DNA of 64,000 bases from Pollenia angustigena (Eukaryota; Arthropoda; Insecta; Diptera; Polleniidae): positions 285,864,067 to 285,928,066 of the forward strand of contig OV884056.1 of the NCBI GenBank assembly GCA_930367215.1. Direction: 5' to 3'. Below, one piece after another: positions 22,451-33,509 of the stretch. Each line of letters starts with the position of its first letter. The first letter of the stretch is position 1. The notes under the pieces are model-generated. The model saw nothing but the letters and a program-made list of their open reading frames with translations. It ran no database searches and was not told the origin of the DNA. A program made the translations under genes and the position numbers.

Positions 22451-22739
22451 AGTTAAGCTTTTCCAAAAACATTATTTGTTTATATTAAATTAATGTGAAC
22501 TTCGAAACCTTTAGAGAACCTCGAAAGAATAATCCAGCTCGAACAAAAAACTACATACATACAAATAAAAACAACCGTTCCAAATAAGATCTTCGTTCAA
22601 CATCGACCCGATTTACATTCGGCTACTAATTGTTTTTTTTCCAGGAAAGAAGTTTTGCAGTAACCAAACTAACAATTACAATAATTCTTTACACTCTTTA
22701 AAGTGTTTATTCAAATTTTAGTTGTCTATTTAATAAAAA

Positions 22740-22860
22740 TTATTCAACCCCTATCGTGAATAACAAGTGAAAATTTTATTCCCATGAAATTTGTATTCCC
22801 CTCGAAGGGAAATATTCTATCGTTAGTCTCCCGTGAAAACTTTTCACGCTATCAGTTTTG
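22740..22860. mobile_element. solo end of the ACCCCTATCG TIR family
   Basis: AACCCCTATCGTGAATAACA and then TCCCATGAAATTTGTATTCC match, inverted, the right end of the element at 37733-38417. Only one end is visible. Confidence 0.6.
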
Positions 22861-22914
22861 AGTTAATGTAACCTAAGTATTTGATGCAAGGTTCTGTATT
22901 TCGTTCAAGATTTT

Positions 22915-23210
22915 TCGCGATCTCGAAGTCTCTACGTCTATTTGTCTGCGCCCAGTGTAGGCCTGCCGTCCTCTTCTCCCGCTGCCTTGCGGTTTCCAGT
23001 CTGTTACAGTGCTGGTAACACCGCCTTTTCTATTTCAGTATTTCCATGTGTGTTTTACTTTGATGAGTACGTGGCCAGAGTTGTGTCCTATTGGGCCAGA
23101 TTATTTTCAATAATTTTTCTTAGTAATTTGTTGTTGAAAACTTACAAGTTGTTCAGATCTTTGCTGGTCATGTTCCACGTTTCACACCAAAAGAGTAGCA
23201 CCGATTTTAC
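22915..23210 (-). pseudogene. RTE-like non-LTR retrotransposon relic (3' ORF part)
   Basis: Minus-strand frames read LLFWCETWNMTSKDLNNL, LRKIIENN and, after frameshifts, VTDWKPQGSGRRGRQAYTGR. These correspond to the post-RT region of RTE/CR1-type reverse transcriptases (CETW, then LRRI, then WxPQGxRRRGRP). Stops and shifts make it non-functional. It has no ends. Confidence 0.65.
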
Positions 23211-23499
23211 ACAAGAATAAAAAAATTTTAATTTTTGTGCAAGTGGAGATTGATGGCGATTTTCAAACACTGCTGAGTTGTTTAAATGCTCTACGAGCTC
23301 CAATGGTTTGGTTTAAGACATCATAAGAAGATCCATCATTCGAATTGATACTGAAAAACAGTCTGCAAATGACGTTAATTATTTAACTATACGTCAGTCC
23401 TCTCGGTATGACTCGTAAAGTTGCATGTTAGTTCGGGTATGTGTACATCAATTGACAACATGCCGGGGTAATGATGTTCCTATAAAAGCGAGCTGTTTG

Positions 23500-23878
23500 T
23501 TATATATGCACCACAATAGTGGATAGGGCATTATGCATTTTGGAGATAATTTGATAAAATTTGGGACACAGGTTCTTATTGGCACAAGGACCAAGCCTAT
23601 TGAAAATGGGCCGATTCGTAGGACCACGAGGGAAGATATCGGGAAATTTCTCCCTCTCAGAAACTATCAAACCGATTTTAATGAAATTTAAAACATATGT
23701 ACATACATATGCTATACAGTTTTTCCAAAATAGGACCAGAAGGGGGCAATTTCTGCCTCTTACAAACTTTCAAACCGATTTTAATGAAGTTGAAGCACGA
23801 TGTGTTTTTAAATACTGTGGTGTAGGGTATCAGATGGTCAGGCTTGACCGACTATACTTTCTTACTTGTTTTTCGATG
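23500..23878. mobile_element. DINE-like element fragment
   Basis: The end ACAAGTAAGAAAGTATAGTC (minus strand, from 23873) with a GTCGGTCAAGCCTGACC hairpin, and the TACCCTACACCAC motif, match the element at 51028. The plus strand carries two direct copies of a roughly 120-bp unit around AAACCGATTTTAATGAA. Confidence 0.5.
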
Positions 23879-24331
23879 TAATGGGTTCGCCGTTGCAGTT
23901 TCTAGGTGGTTTTGAGGAAACGATGTATTAAGTTGTTAACTTTTTCAACTTTTTCAACGGGTTCTCCCGACTTTGCGGCCGTTTGTGCTTTTAAGTAGAT
24001 ACGATTACAATTGAATGTACCAATAAAAAGTAGTTCTATTTCGATCGGTATACAAAAAGTTGCCTTTAGAATCAACTGTTTTATGGGCTTCAAACTTCGC
24101 CACCAACGCATAATACCAATCATGGTAGAGTAGGGTTTTAAAAGAACACATTTGTGTATATATGTAAAATATGTATGTCCGATTTTGGCATCATAAGTAT
24201 AAACAAATTGTTGTAAACAAATTTTAAAAATTTACGACACTATTTAATATTGATTTTGTTTATAAAATGTTTCGAAGTAAATATATTACTTTCAATATGC
24301 CGAGGACATATTTTTGTTTATATATAAGATG

Positions 24332-25014
24332 CAGTGATGCCAGAATTTGAGAAAAAAATTTCTATGAAAATTTTACTAAAAAAACCTCTGTTTAATTTAA
24401 TAATTGCTTATGAAATTTTTGGATTTTTGATCTTAAAAATATGAAGTTTGGCAATAACTATTTTGAATTTTACAAAAAAGCATTGGCAAATTTGGTTTAT
24501 TTCTTGTTTTTGTATTCAAAACTGGTAGGAACGAACTTTTTTGTGGGGTGTAGAAAAAATCGTATGTTTTTTACTAAAGGCTCAGTTAGTCTTTACTTTC
24601 TGTTCTGTTACGAATCAGCTGAATAGTTTTTGTTATTAAAAAACCTATGAAATTGATTAGTTTTTCTGTTCTGTTGGGGTTAGTTTGTTAAAATCAAAAA
24701 CATGTTAAGTAATTGTAAGTGACAGCAAAAAAAAAAAAAAAAATAATAAAAAATACACATTCATGTTGAAATAAACTGTTTTTTGATTTTAAGAATTCAT
24801 AAAATTTTATTTCTTCAAATTTATGTGCTTCAAAGTTATTGAAGTAAAACAATGGACGGTGCAAAACTAATAAATTTGTCATAAATGGCTGATAAGTCAC
24901 TACAGAAAAACTAACTATTACAGTTTCGTAACAGAACGGCACGGAACAGAACAGCAACAGAAAGTAAAGACAAACTGAGCCTTAAGTTTTATAAAAAAAT
25001 TTCTGGCAACACTG
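24332..25014. mobile_element. hAT-like element carrying a nested MITE
   Basis: CAGTGATGCCAGAA at the left and CAGTGTTGCCAGAA (reversed) at the right form 14-bp TIRs with one difference. The flanking octamers do not match. The MITE 24578-24982 is inserted inside, so this element is older. Confidence 0.5.
24578..24982. mobile_element. 405-bp PIF/Harbinger-like MITE with TAA TSD, copy 1
   Basis: The TIR is AGGCTCAGTTAGTCTTTACT, with TTCTG continuing in both ends and TAA on both sides (24575-24577, 24983-24985). Copy 2 is at 41182-41553 with the same interior, including the poly-A run after GTAAGTGACAGC. Confidence 0.85.
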
Positions 25015-25299
25015 TCTATTTTTTTTTTTAAAACTTATTTAAAAAAATGTCGTTCTTTTTGTATATTTTTTACGACCAAAACACAAAGAAGCTAAATTTA
25101 TTTAAGGCATATTATGGAACCAGGGCAAGTTTTTCTTGAGCTTTTCGCTGGAAAAATAAGTTTTTTTTGTATATTTTTCTCCAGATTTGGGTGCATATTT
25201 TGCAATAAATTTTTTAACACAAATATGATTTTTAGATATTAATGAAAATATTGGGATGTTGGGTGAGAATCCTGATTACAAGGGTATTTGTTGTAATTC

Positions 25300-25460
25300 C
25301 AGGGTAAACGAGAAATAAAAATTATCCCGGGATATCCGTCCATAATGAAATTAAAATTGCCGTATTTCATATATATTCTGGGTCCTTGAATAATTCTAAG
25401 TCGATTAAGCCATGTCCTTTTGTCTGTCCGTCTATTTAAATCAAGCTCACCTTCGAACAA
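25300..25460. mobile_element. mini-me core fragment
   Basis: ATATATATTCTGGGTCCTTG, TCTAAGTCGATTAAGCCATG and TGTCTGTCCGTC are the conserved core seen in the elements at 20.2, 40.7, 43.9 and 59.6 kb, here without termini. Confidence 0.55.
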
Positions 25461-25604
25461 CTCAAACGAAAAGAACAATTTTGGTGTCTAAATAGGTTTG
25501 GGATTGAAATCCAGCATAGTTTCAATAGAAAAGAGAAAATTTCCAGAAGTTAACATAAGTTGGTAGGGAAAGTCACCGATTGTCATTAAATTTCAGCAAA
25601 AACG

Positions 25605-26400
25605 TTGTATCGGGTGATTTTTTAGCTATTATCTTTTTGGCAACACTGGTTTGAACAGCTCACGCACGCTTGCAAATTATTGAATTTTATTATCCAAATG
25701 CGTGCTCTCTTAAGAAAGTTCATCGCGCGCTTCTTCCATTTTATGGTCAGTTTAATCGACCCACTGAAGCGGCTATTCGGGCTATAGTGACTAAATTTCG
25801 CACCAAATTTATATTGTTGGACATTAAACCACCAACACGCTTACGTAGAGTACGAAGTGAAGAAAATATCGCAGCTGGCAACATTGGACCGTACTTCTTC
25901 AAAGATGACGCGAATCGTAACGTAACTGTGAATGGTGAGCGCTACCGTTAGATAATATCCAACTTTTTTTTTGCCCAAAATGCAAGAGCTTGACTTGCAT
26001 GACATGTGGTTTCAACAAGACGGTGCCACATGCCACACAGCACGCTTAACAATGCACTTATTGAGAGGCGAGTTCGGTCAACATTTGTAAAAAAAATTGT
26101 AAAAAACCGGTCAATTGTCCTTAAGACTATTTTTTGTGGGTCTATGTTAAAGCTCATGTCTATACACACATGCCTGCTTCAATTGACGCTTTGGAAGACA
26201 ACATTGAAGCATTTATTCATGAGACACCGGCCGAAATGTTAGAAAGAGTATGCCAAAATTGGACTAAGCAGATGGACCATTTGAGGCGCCGCCACGGTCA
26301 ACATTTGCATGAAATAATCTTCAAACATTAAATTATATGGACCGTTCTATCGATTCAAATAAAGATTTCATGCATTTTTCTGAATTTTATGTGTTTTTTT
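25605..26400 (+). pseudogene. DD41D mariner-like transposase, internally deleted, copy 1
   Basis: The upstream sequence GGGTGATTTTTTAGCTATTA matches copy 2. The frame then reads LQIIEFYYPNACSLKKVH, the N-terminal helix-turn-helix part, through EENIAAG, and jumps to NIGPYFFKDDANRNVTVNGE. The middle third with the first catalytic Asp (DEAHFW) is deleted. A TAG follows ERYR, then a frameshift; later pieces are WFQQDGATCHTA and a C-terminus ending in LHEIIFKH and TAA at 26331. The ATG of copy 2 is not preserved. The family has three catalytic Asp with 41 residues between the last two (seen in copy 2). It cannot make a working transposase. Confidence 0.85.
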
Positions 26401-26421
26401 TAAACTTTGCTATAGCTCTTA

Positions 26422-26547
26422 GGGCCATTATTATAACTTGGCGTTAGCTGTTATCCGACAGTTAACAGACGCTTTTTGACAGATAACACATTATTATCTG
26501 TCAATTTAATCTTAACTTTAGCTAACTTCAAGTTGTAATAATGGCCC
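26422..26547. mobile_element. 126-bp PIF/Harbinger-like MITE with TTA TSD, copy 1
   Basis: The TIR is GGGCCATTATTA(T/C)AACTTG, with TTA on both sides (26419-26421, 26548-26550). Copy 2 is at 27375-27466. Confidence 0.85.
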
Positions 26548-26550
26548 TTA

Positions 26551-26812
26551 AAGGCATAGCCTTGCTTAACCTATTGTCAAAAATTATTAAAAACTCTCTC
26601 AAATGTACTTAAGAAAACAAAAACCAAATAAAAAAACATATGATTCCGTACGGAATGTGCGATTAGATTCGCACCTTACTTAAGCAAATGACAGTTTCAT
26701 TAAACTTAGCAAAAAGATTCCTTTAGTTCAATATGGTTTGTCTCATATCATTTGCATGCATTCGCACATTTGATTAAGCCAACTTAAGCACATTATGGTT
26801 GGGCCTTAAAAA
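26551..26812. mobile_element. CCGTACGGAATGTGCG family element, copy 1
   Basis: It contains TGATTCCGTACGGAATGTGC, GATTAGATTCGCACCTTACT and GCCAACTTAAGCACATTATG, and ends GGTTGGGCCTT. The left end AAAGGCATAGCCTTGCTTAA is a decayed inverse. Other copies are at 33510-33765 and, interrupted, 43030-45237. It abuts the MITE at 26422. Confidence 0.6.
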
Positions 26813-26819
26813 TTCACTC

Positions 26820-27370
26820 GATATATGGCACCAAATTTCGTGAAGACAATTTACCATAGGCTTCTAGAAACTCATGTTAGTAAGGCTAAAGCGTAATGAA
26901 TAATGCTTTATTTGGTGGTGAAATTAATTTAATTCGACTCGAAATCACACTACTTAATCCATGATAATTCGGTAAAGATCGATACATATGTTATCATTGT
27001 CCCCGTTTAAAACCCATTCTCGGAAAACACTTTAGTTCGCCTTAAACCTTAAAAGATAATAATATTGTTGTAAAATGTATGCCATTACAGTTTGATAAGA
27101 CTAGAAATACATTTTCGTGAAGATATATAAATAATATTCTCGAAAATGATGTAGCTAAGGCTTAAGGCTTAAACCGCAGCAATTGTGAATATTGTTGTGA
27201 AATTTTGTTGGAGAAAACAACAAAAAGCACGAGTCCCACATAGTTTTACTAAAGATAAAACAGTTTTTATTCAAAATTTCCCGGGCATCTATCAGTTATT
27301 TTCCGGGAATCCATAAGAATTAAACTTGAAAAATTCATTAAAAGTCAACAATTAAAAAAAAAAAATAACA
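26820..27370. other. unassigned, possible old repeat
   Basis: This resembles the DINE-type tandem units in wording (TCGTGAAGA, TTACCATAGG, GGTAAAGATCGATAC) but is too decayed to place. TTCCCGGG words at 27280-27310 recall the hAT-like subterminal repeats. Confidence 0.3.
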
Positions 27371-27374
27371 ATTA

Positions 27375-27466
27375 GGGCCATTATTATAACTTCACGTTAC
27401 TTGACACGTTACTATCTGTCAATTTAATCTAAACATTTAGCTAACTTCAAGTTGTAAAAATGGCCC
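27375..27466. mobile_element. 92-bp MITE with TTA TSD, copy 2
   Basis: It has the same TIRs as 26422-26547 (GGGCCATTATTATAACTT) with a shorter interior, and TTA at 27372-27374 and 27467-27469. Its right TTA is also the left flank of the next element. Confidence 0.85.
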
Positions 27467-27469
27467 TTA

Positions 27470-27690
27470 GCCCCGTTTTCACAACTTACCGACAGCTAAT
27501 AGCAATCTTTAACCGGACTTATGAAAAACGTTCAATTATTAAAACATTACTTTTACCTAAAGTGAGCAATAAAGTAAATTAAGGTTCATCCTACCTGGTA
27601 GGTTAAAGTAAAGTTGTAAACAAATGGAACACTTTTAAAACGGCTGATAAAATCCTACATTTAGCTATCGGTAAGTTGTGAAAACGGGCT
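27470..27690. mobile_element. 221-bp MITE abutting its neighbour at a shared TTA
   Basis: The TIRs are GCCCCGTTTTCACAACTTAC at the left and, reversed, AGCCCGTTTTCACAACTTAC, continuing CGA(C/T)AGCTAA. The flanking TTA is at 27467-27469 and 27691-27693. Confidence 0.8.
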
Positions 27691-27699
27691 TTACAGTTT

Positions 27700-28375
27700 T
27701 TATGTAGAGGGTTGCTATATATATTTTAATTAAAAAAATATTTTTTCAAATATCGTCCATGATGATCCAATACACTTTGGCATACGTTGGAACCTCAAAA
27801 TTGTGATTTTGAAATGCATCAACGGCTTCTCCAGATCCCGAAAAACGTTGGTCACGCAATTGATTCTTGTTTTAAAATTTTTTCTTTTTTTTTCTTTTCT
27901 TTGTTTTTTTTAGAGTTTCTTAGCGTTTATATTTTTTTAACTTTTTCTGCGCATATGTATAAAAACTTGCCCTGCTAAGAACTAATTTTAAATGTGGGAA
28001 AAATGAATTTATTTTAGACAGATTCTGGAACAAATATATTTTAAGAAACATTATTTATTTGCTTATTTACTTGAAAAAAAAAAACAACTCATAATTGAAA
28101 TAACCTTCATCAAGGGTACAGGAATCAATATTTAAATTGTGATTGACTAGACTAACGAGAATGTTTAAATAACCAAAAAAAAAAAAAAATTAATCCTCAA
28201 GCTAATTATTTACTTATTGCATCCAATTCAATTTTCAAACTGTTGACAACAGAAGGCTTCTACATATATTATGTATGAATAATATTTTGTTTCTTGTTTT
28301 AAAAGAAAAACAATTAGTATTTCCAAATATTTGTTAAATAAATTGAGTCTCGTTTGTTTTCCGTATATGTACAAA
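27700..28375. other. AT-rich intron, nothing recognised
   Basis: Poly-T and poly-A runs only, with no exon and no bounded element. Confidence 0.45.
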
Positions 28376-28377
28376 AA

Positions 28378-28830
28378 TATATATGTAATCCTTGGAATTC
28401 CTATAAGGAACATAGGGCCTCAATAATTGATCTCCATCGATTTCTTTCTTGTGCTTCTCTTTTGGCTTTATTCCAGGTTATACCAACAGTTTGAAGTTCG
28501 GCTTGAACTTGACGCCTCCAGGAGTTTTTAGGGCGACCCCTTCTTCTTGCTCCCTGTGGGTTGTAGTCAAGGGATTTTCTATTGATGTCATCGGCTGGCT
28601 TTCGTAGAGTATGACCCAACCATCTATACTTCCGTATTTTGATCTCTTGATCAATTGGAGGTTGTTGCGTTCTAAACCATAGCTCTGAGTTTGTAATAGT
28701 TTGGGGCCAGAAAATTTTAAGGATTCGGCGAAGGCATTTGTTGATATATGTATACAAAAAATTGTGTTTAAAATAAAGTTGTCGAAAAATTGTAAATTGT
28801 TCTGCGATGTTGGATCACAATGGGCCAAGT
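28378..28830 (-). pseudogene. RTE-like non-LTR retrotransposon, 5'-truncated 3' end
   Basis: A 118-codon minus-strand frame (28757 to 28401) contains INKCLRRILKIFWPQTITNS, EIKIRKYRWLGHTLRKPADD, NPQGARRRGRPKNSWRR and GITWNKAKREAQERNRWRSI, and ends EALCSL. This is the classic C-terminal tail of RTE-type reverse transcriptases after the RT domain. The stop is followed directly by a hairpin-like GTTCCTTATAGGAATTCC and a TA run, the element's 3' end. The upstream part up to 28830 is in another frame. The protein is truncated and cannot function. A second 3' end of the same kind is at 34493-34542. Confidence 0.85.
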
Positions 28831-29039
28831 AGATCCTTTAGGTTATAAAATGATAACTTCAGAAATATGAATAGAATAAAAGGATTTTTTTCGAAAAAAG
28901 TACAAGTGCAAAAACAAGGCAAATTCATGTAAATTGTGGAGGAGATACTACAACAAGTACAACACTAAAAAAAACCCAGCATTGTATTTTATTTGTTGCT
29001 TTCGTTGGTCGATATGTCATAAACACAAACAACTTTTGG

Positions 29040-29745
29040 CATTCCTTTCCCTAAATATGGGCCCCTAAAGTTTTTGAATTTTTTGAAAAGGCGTTTGGTA
29101 TAAGTCAAAAAAAAAATTACTAAATTTATTATTTGGAGCTAAAAACTAATTTTAGATGTCTTCAGTAGAATTGTATGGCGGTTCTTTTGTTAGAATAAAT
29201 TAACGGCGCTTTTAAGGGTTAAAATGTTCTACGAATATTTATAAGACCAAAATTTCGTGCAATGCATGTAAATCGGATTTTCGAAATTCCATGCCTTGAA
29301 AATTTTGAATTTCTTGAAAACCCGTTTTACATACATTGCACGAACTTTTGGTCTTAGAAGAACACTAGTGAAATTTGATGCAGAAAATATTCGTAGAACA
29401 CTTTAACACTCTAACGTGCCGTTTAAGTGTAGGAGTTAAAAAAGGACAAAAATTACCCCTTAAAATGAGTGTTAGAGGGTTAATATATTCTATGAAACGA
29501 ATCGCCATACAATTCTACTGAGTACATCTGAATTTAGTTTTTAGCTCAGAAGTACATTAAGTAATTTTTTTTACTTATACCAAACGCCTTTTCAAAAAAT
29601 TTAAAAACTTAAGGGGCCCATATTTCGGGAGCCCGAGCTAACTTTTCAAAACCCCATTGACAGATTTGCTCTACTAGTAGTCTACTTTCATTTCGCGTTG
29701 CAAGTGTTGAGGCTGGTTTTTTTTTGTTGCACAGTGTAATGGGTC
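29040..29745. repeat. about 320-bp unit, head-to-head pair (related to 8.1-8.9 kb)
   Basis: One unit runs forward (29060-29310) and one inverted (29320-29640). They share GGGCCCCTAAAGTTTTTGAA, GTCTTCAGTAGAATTGTATG and ATGTTCTACGAATAT. The right end CTACTAGTAGTCTACTTTCA to GTTGCACAGTGTA is the inverse of the left boundary at 8123-8200. Confidence 0.65.
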
Positions 29746-29749
29746 AAAT

Positions 29750-30590
29750 TTTTGTTTGTTATTTTAGTGGGATAGTAGTCTTTAATCTCCTGTTCGTCGA
29801 TTTCGAACGAAGACTTCGTTCGCTTAATTTACATGTAAAACAAAAACAACATTTTATAATTTTAATTTACCCAGAAAGGGTTAATTAAAGCAAAAAATGA
29901 AAACAAAAAGAAGAAAAAAAAACACTAAACAAGTGTTTGTAATTTTAATTGTCACGTAAACAGACCAACAGATTCCATAATTTTGTTTATTTTTGGTAAT
30001 CAAAAAATGCTTAATCTTCCCGTGGGAATGCATGTTTTAATTTCAAAATTATGTATAGTAAAATGGAAATTATAATATGTCTTAAGTTTGCAATTTAAAT
30101 CTAAGTATGTATATTTTAACCTCTTAATATCTATTTATGATACTTTGATCGAATACATTTCATGTTGTTTTTGTGTGTATGCGTATGTGTTTATCTTAAG
30201 GTGACATTTTCATTAAAATTAATTAAAAATTTCTTTATATTTCCTGTTAAACATTTTTATTTTCCTTCTTGTTTTACAAGTTTTCACCCAATTTTTGTTC
30301 AAGCACCTAAATATGTTTAATACTATACAACAAAAAAAAAAAAAAATTATTTTACTTACAAATTTATTATTTGTTCAATAGAATATTGTGGGTGGGTGTG
30401 TAACCCACTAAAGGAAAGCAACAAATTCTATTTAACATTGTAAACGTAGATGTCAGACTACAAGTACCTACAACATTTATTTTTATTTTTTGCAGTGCAA
30501 ACAAAAAAAAAAGAAGGAAAATATGTGAAATAAAGATAATTAAAATTTAAATTTAATTGTTAGTGATTGGTAGCATATGTGCGACTTTTA
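29750..30590. other. AT-rich intron with a small dispersed repeat
   Basis: GATTTCGAACGAAGACTTCG and GTAAAACAAAAACAAC near 29795-29855 recur at 49665-49715. The rest is featureless. Confidence 0.4.
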
Positions 30591-30599
30591 TATACTGTA

Positions 30600-31467
30600 T
30601 AGGGCTTCCAATCGGGAAATTCCGATCCCGGCAATCCCGGAATTTTCGGGATTAGGCGAATCCCGAATCTCGGGATTTCTAATTTCTAATCCCGGGATTT
30701 TTTTGACAAATTTAAAATATTTGGATAATTTCAAAATACATTTAGGCTGGGTTTTTGAGATGTCAGTTAAACTAGGTTTAGTTAATCTGAAAACATATTT
30801 GTGCCGCCATAACCAAGTTTGTATACATAATTTTGACGGAACAGCTTAGTTTTGCTTACAATGTTGGTCTTTAATACAACTCAACTCTAGTTCAGTTGAA
30901 ATTTTGCAGTTTTTGTTTTATGGTTTACAACTCTGTGTTTGTGCGGTTAACAAAAAACATTATTTCATAGATATTCCGCACAAGTTTTTTCATATGCGTT
31001 ATGACAGCATTTCACGTGAAATGTTGAACACAGTACCAGGCTTTATGAAATGAGTTGCACAATGGTTTCATTCATTCAATAAAAAGGTGAACTAACCTAT
31101 AGGAATAACATAAACAGCATTGTACAATGTTGCTAACACATTTATTGTTATGTAATAAAAATCAAGATATCTTTTGAATAATAATTAATAATCAATTAAT
31201 CAATTAATAACTTAAGTTTGTTTTTATTATATTTTTACAAATAAATAATATACGTTCATGAAATGTGTATTTTAACTCGAAAATTAAGTTTTTTTTTTTT
31301 TATATTTGGAATAAAGAAAATTTAAAAAGCCCGAAATATCCCGAAAATTTTTTAAAATCCCGTGAATCCCGGGATTCAAAATATCCCGAAAATCCCGGGA
31401 TCCCGAAATATTTTTTTCAATCCCGAATCCCGGGATTCAGAAAAACCAATTCCGATTGGAAGCCCTA
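30600..31467. mobile_element. 868-bp hAT-like element, perfect 8-bp TSD
   Basis: The TIR TAGGGCTTCCAATCGG is inverted exactly at the right end. ATACTGTA is duplicated at 30592-30599 and 31468-31475. Both ends are packed with CCCGGGATT/TCCCGAA words over about 120 bp, as expected for subterminal transposase-binding repeats. The interior is AT-rich without a transposase, so the element is non-autonomous. Confidence 0.9.
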
Positions 31468-31479
31468 ATACTGTATCTC

Positions 31480-31800
31480 TTTTTTAAATACATAAATGTT
31501 GAAGAAAGTATATAAATATACCGCATGTGATTTGAAAAAGGAAAAAATGCCGACTGCAAAAGTTTTTATAAAAAAATATTTTTTTAATTGAAACAGTTTT
31601 TTTTTTATAATAATAAAAAGTGGTTTAATTTAAAAGGCGATCAAATTAGAACTTAGTTCCAAATTAAGAAAATTTTAAATAAAAAGTTTCATTTCCCCCC
31701 AGAAAGTTAATTGTTTTAAGTCCTTGTTACTCGTTTCTATAAATTTGTTACAATTTTGAAACATTTCCATCTTTAACACTATTTGACACGTTTACGTATT
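31480..31800. other. AT-rich gap between two hAT-like elements
   Basis: Nothing recognised in this gap. Confidence 0.4.
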
Positions 31801-31812
31801 TTTAGTAACTAC

Positions 31813-32953
31813 CAAGGCCCATCTATCAGGTCTGCTTACTTGTACAATAACAAAAAACGACATGTATTTTGTTTGTGTAAAATTTCTTTTCGGCTAACAA
31901 AAACTTACTACCACATATATAAAGCAAAAGAAAAAAACGTGTCCCTGTTTATGTGGCTGTCTCCGAGCTGGTTATAATACTAGCCCCTTTATGACACACC
32001 CAGTCCGAATGCTAGCCATATGACTGGCCACTTTAACAAGGGGATGCCCTACGAGGGGGTAAATTGTCACTAAAAGGCCACAAAGCCGGTTCTTCTTGGC
32101 TTACCCTTAGCTGTCTCCTTATACCAACCATAAATCTACTTTTCTGATTGTGTTGTCATACGTTCTGTTTCTCTCTCTCATAAAATGCACAAAATGCTCA
32201 ATGACATACATTTTTTACTATGCACTATCTGCGACACAAAATGACAGCTAAGTGCCAGCACAAAGTGACAGTAAAATTGTCCACAGTTTTAGAACCAGTC
32301 TTCCGAGTAAAGGATCATTGTGGATAGTTTTATAACCAGTCTTCAGAGTATAGTATCAATGTGGATAGTTTTATAACCAGTCTACAGTGTATAGTACTGC
32401 CACTTTTGGGGTTAATTGTCACGAAAAAACTACAGGGGTATGTGTGGCATAACCCTGCAAATAATAGGACCAGTCCAAACACGCGTGTAAAGAGTAGCCC
32501 ACAAGGGACCAGGACTAGTCCAAAAGTAACCCAAACGTATGGAAAAAACCTGGTCTATATAACATTACGATGTCCTAGGGCAGGACCATATAACCCACCT
32601 TTGGACCACTAAGGAGTAGTTTTAAAACTACTCCATGGTATACTCAAGAGGATTAGTTTTGAAGTCGTTAAAAAACGAAGACATGTCGTCTCACTACAAA
32701 CACTTTTTAACAATGGCATGGTCCATGCTTGCATTACATCGGACCAGTCCATGGAGTAGTCCATTTTATAAAAATGGATCAGATGGTCCAATTTTATTTG
32801 CAGGGAACATAAACGTATGTGTGGGAAAAAACAATAAACATAAACAAACATATACATGCACATGTAAGCAAAATGTAAACAACTTTTGACGGCTCGAAAG
32901 AATATTAACAATGATCATCAGGCTTCTTGCGCAGACCTTTTCAATGGGCCTTG
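31813..32953. mobile_element. 1141-bp hAT-like element, CAAGGCCCAT ends
   Basis: The left end CAAGGCCCATCTATCAGGTC and right end (reversed) CAAGGCCCATTGAAAAGGTC are flanked by GTAACTAC and GCAACTAC, a 7/8 TSD match. A 187-bp deletion-type relative is at 49756-49942. The interior contains the ACTCCATGGAGTAG-type repeat and several near-identical 45-bp units (GTTTTATAACCAGTCT) at 32275-32390. No transposase was seen. Confidence 0.85.
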
Positions 32954-33020
32954 GCAACTACCAAACATTGAAGTCAGTCGACTGTAACGTTTACGTATCC
33001 GCAACATTCTCGTATGAGTG

Positions 33021-33157
33021 ATCATGTTCCGCTGTTCTCCAGCTAGGGAGCAAACTTTCTCAATTAATTTCTTCCAACGGACTCTGTTGTGGGCTGTTCT
33101 TTTTGCCTTGTTCCATGAAAACCCTGCAGTAGTACACTCACGTAGGGTTGCGATGCG
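33021..33157 (-). pseudogene. RTE-like RT C-terminus relic
   Basis: The minus strand reads RIATLRECTTAGFSWNKAKR then TAHNRVRWKKLIEKVCSLAG. The GxSWNKAKRxAxxRxRWxxxI pattern matches the end of the RTE-like frame at 28.4 kb. The rest is lost, so it is a short fossil. Confidence 0.6.
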
Positions 33158-33509
33158 CCAAGTTATTTTTGGCGTTAGTTATTGTGTTGCGCCCAAAAGA
33201 TCGAAAAATTTTTCGAGAGCAACGGTTTGTGAAAACTTTCAGTTTTTGTATGTCGCTTTTGGATAGACCCCAAGTTTCACACGGATTTCACACATGTGTT
33301 AAATACTTATGTATATGAGTACTGAGTCGTTAAATGTTGTCAGTTCTCTCTTTAACTCCTTGTTATGCTATTGTTGCTGGTTTTTTTTTTTCACTAGAAA
33401 AAGAAACTTTCAGTTGATACAGCTGTTGCTAATTTGACTCGCTTCGTTCCTGTTGTTGTGGTAATGAAATAGCTGGAGTTGTAAGTCTACCAACTCTTCT
33501 TTATAGTTT

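Noticed and set aside
23481..23500. TATAAAAGCGAGC as a promoter
   Set aside because: A good-looking TATA word, but it directly precedes a DINE-like fragment and no gene follows. Most likely incidental.
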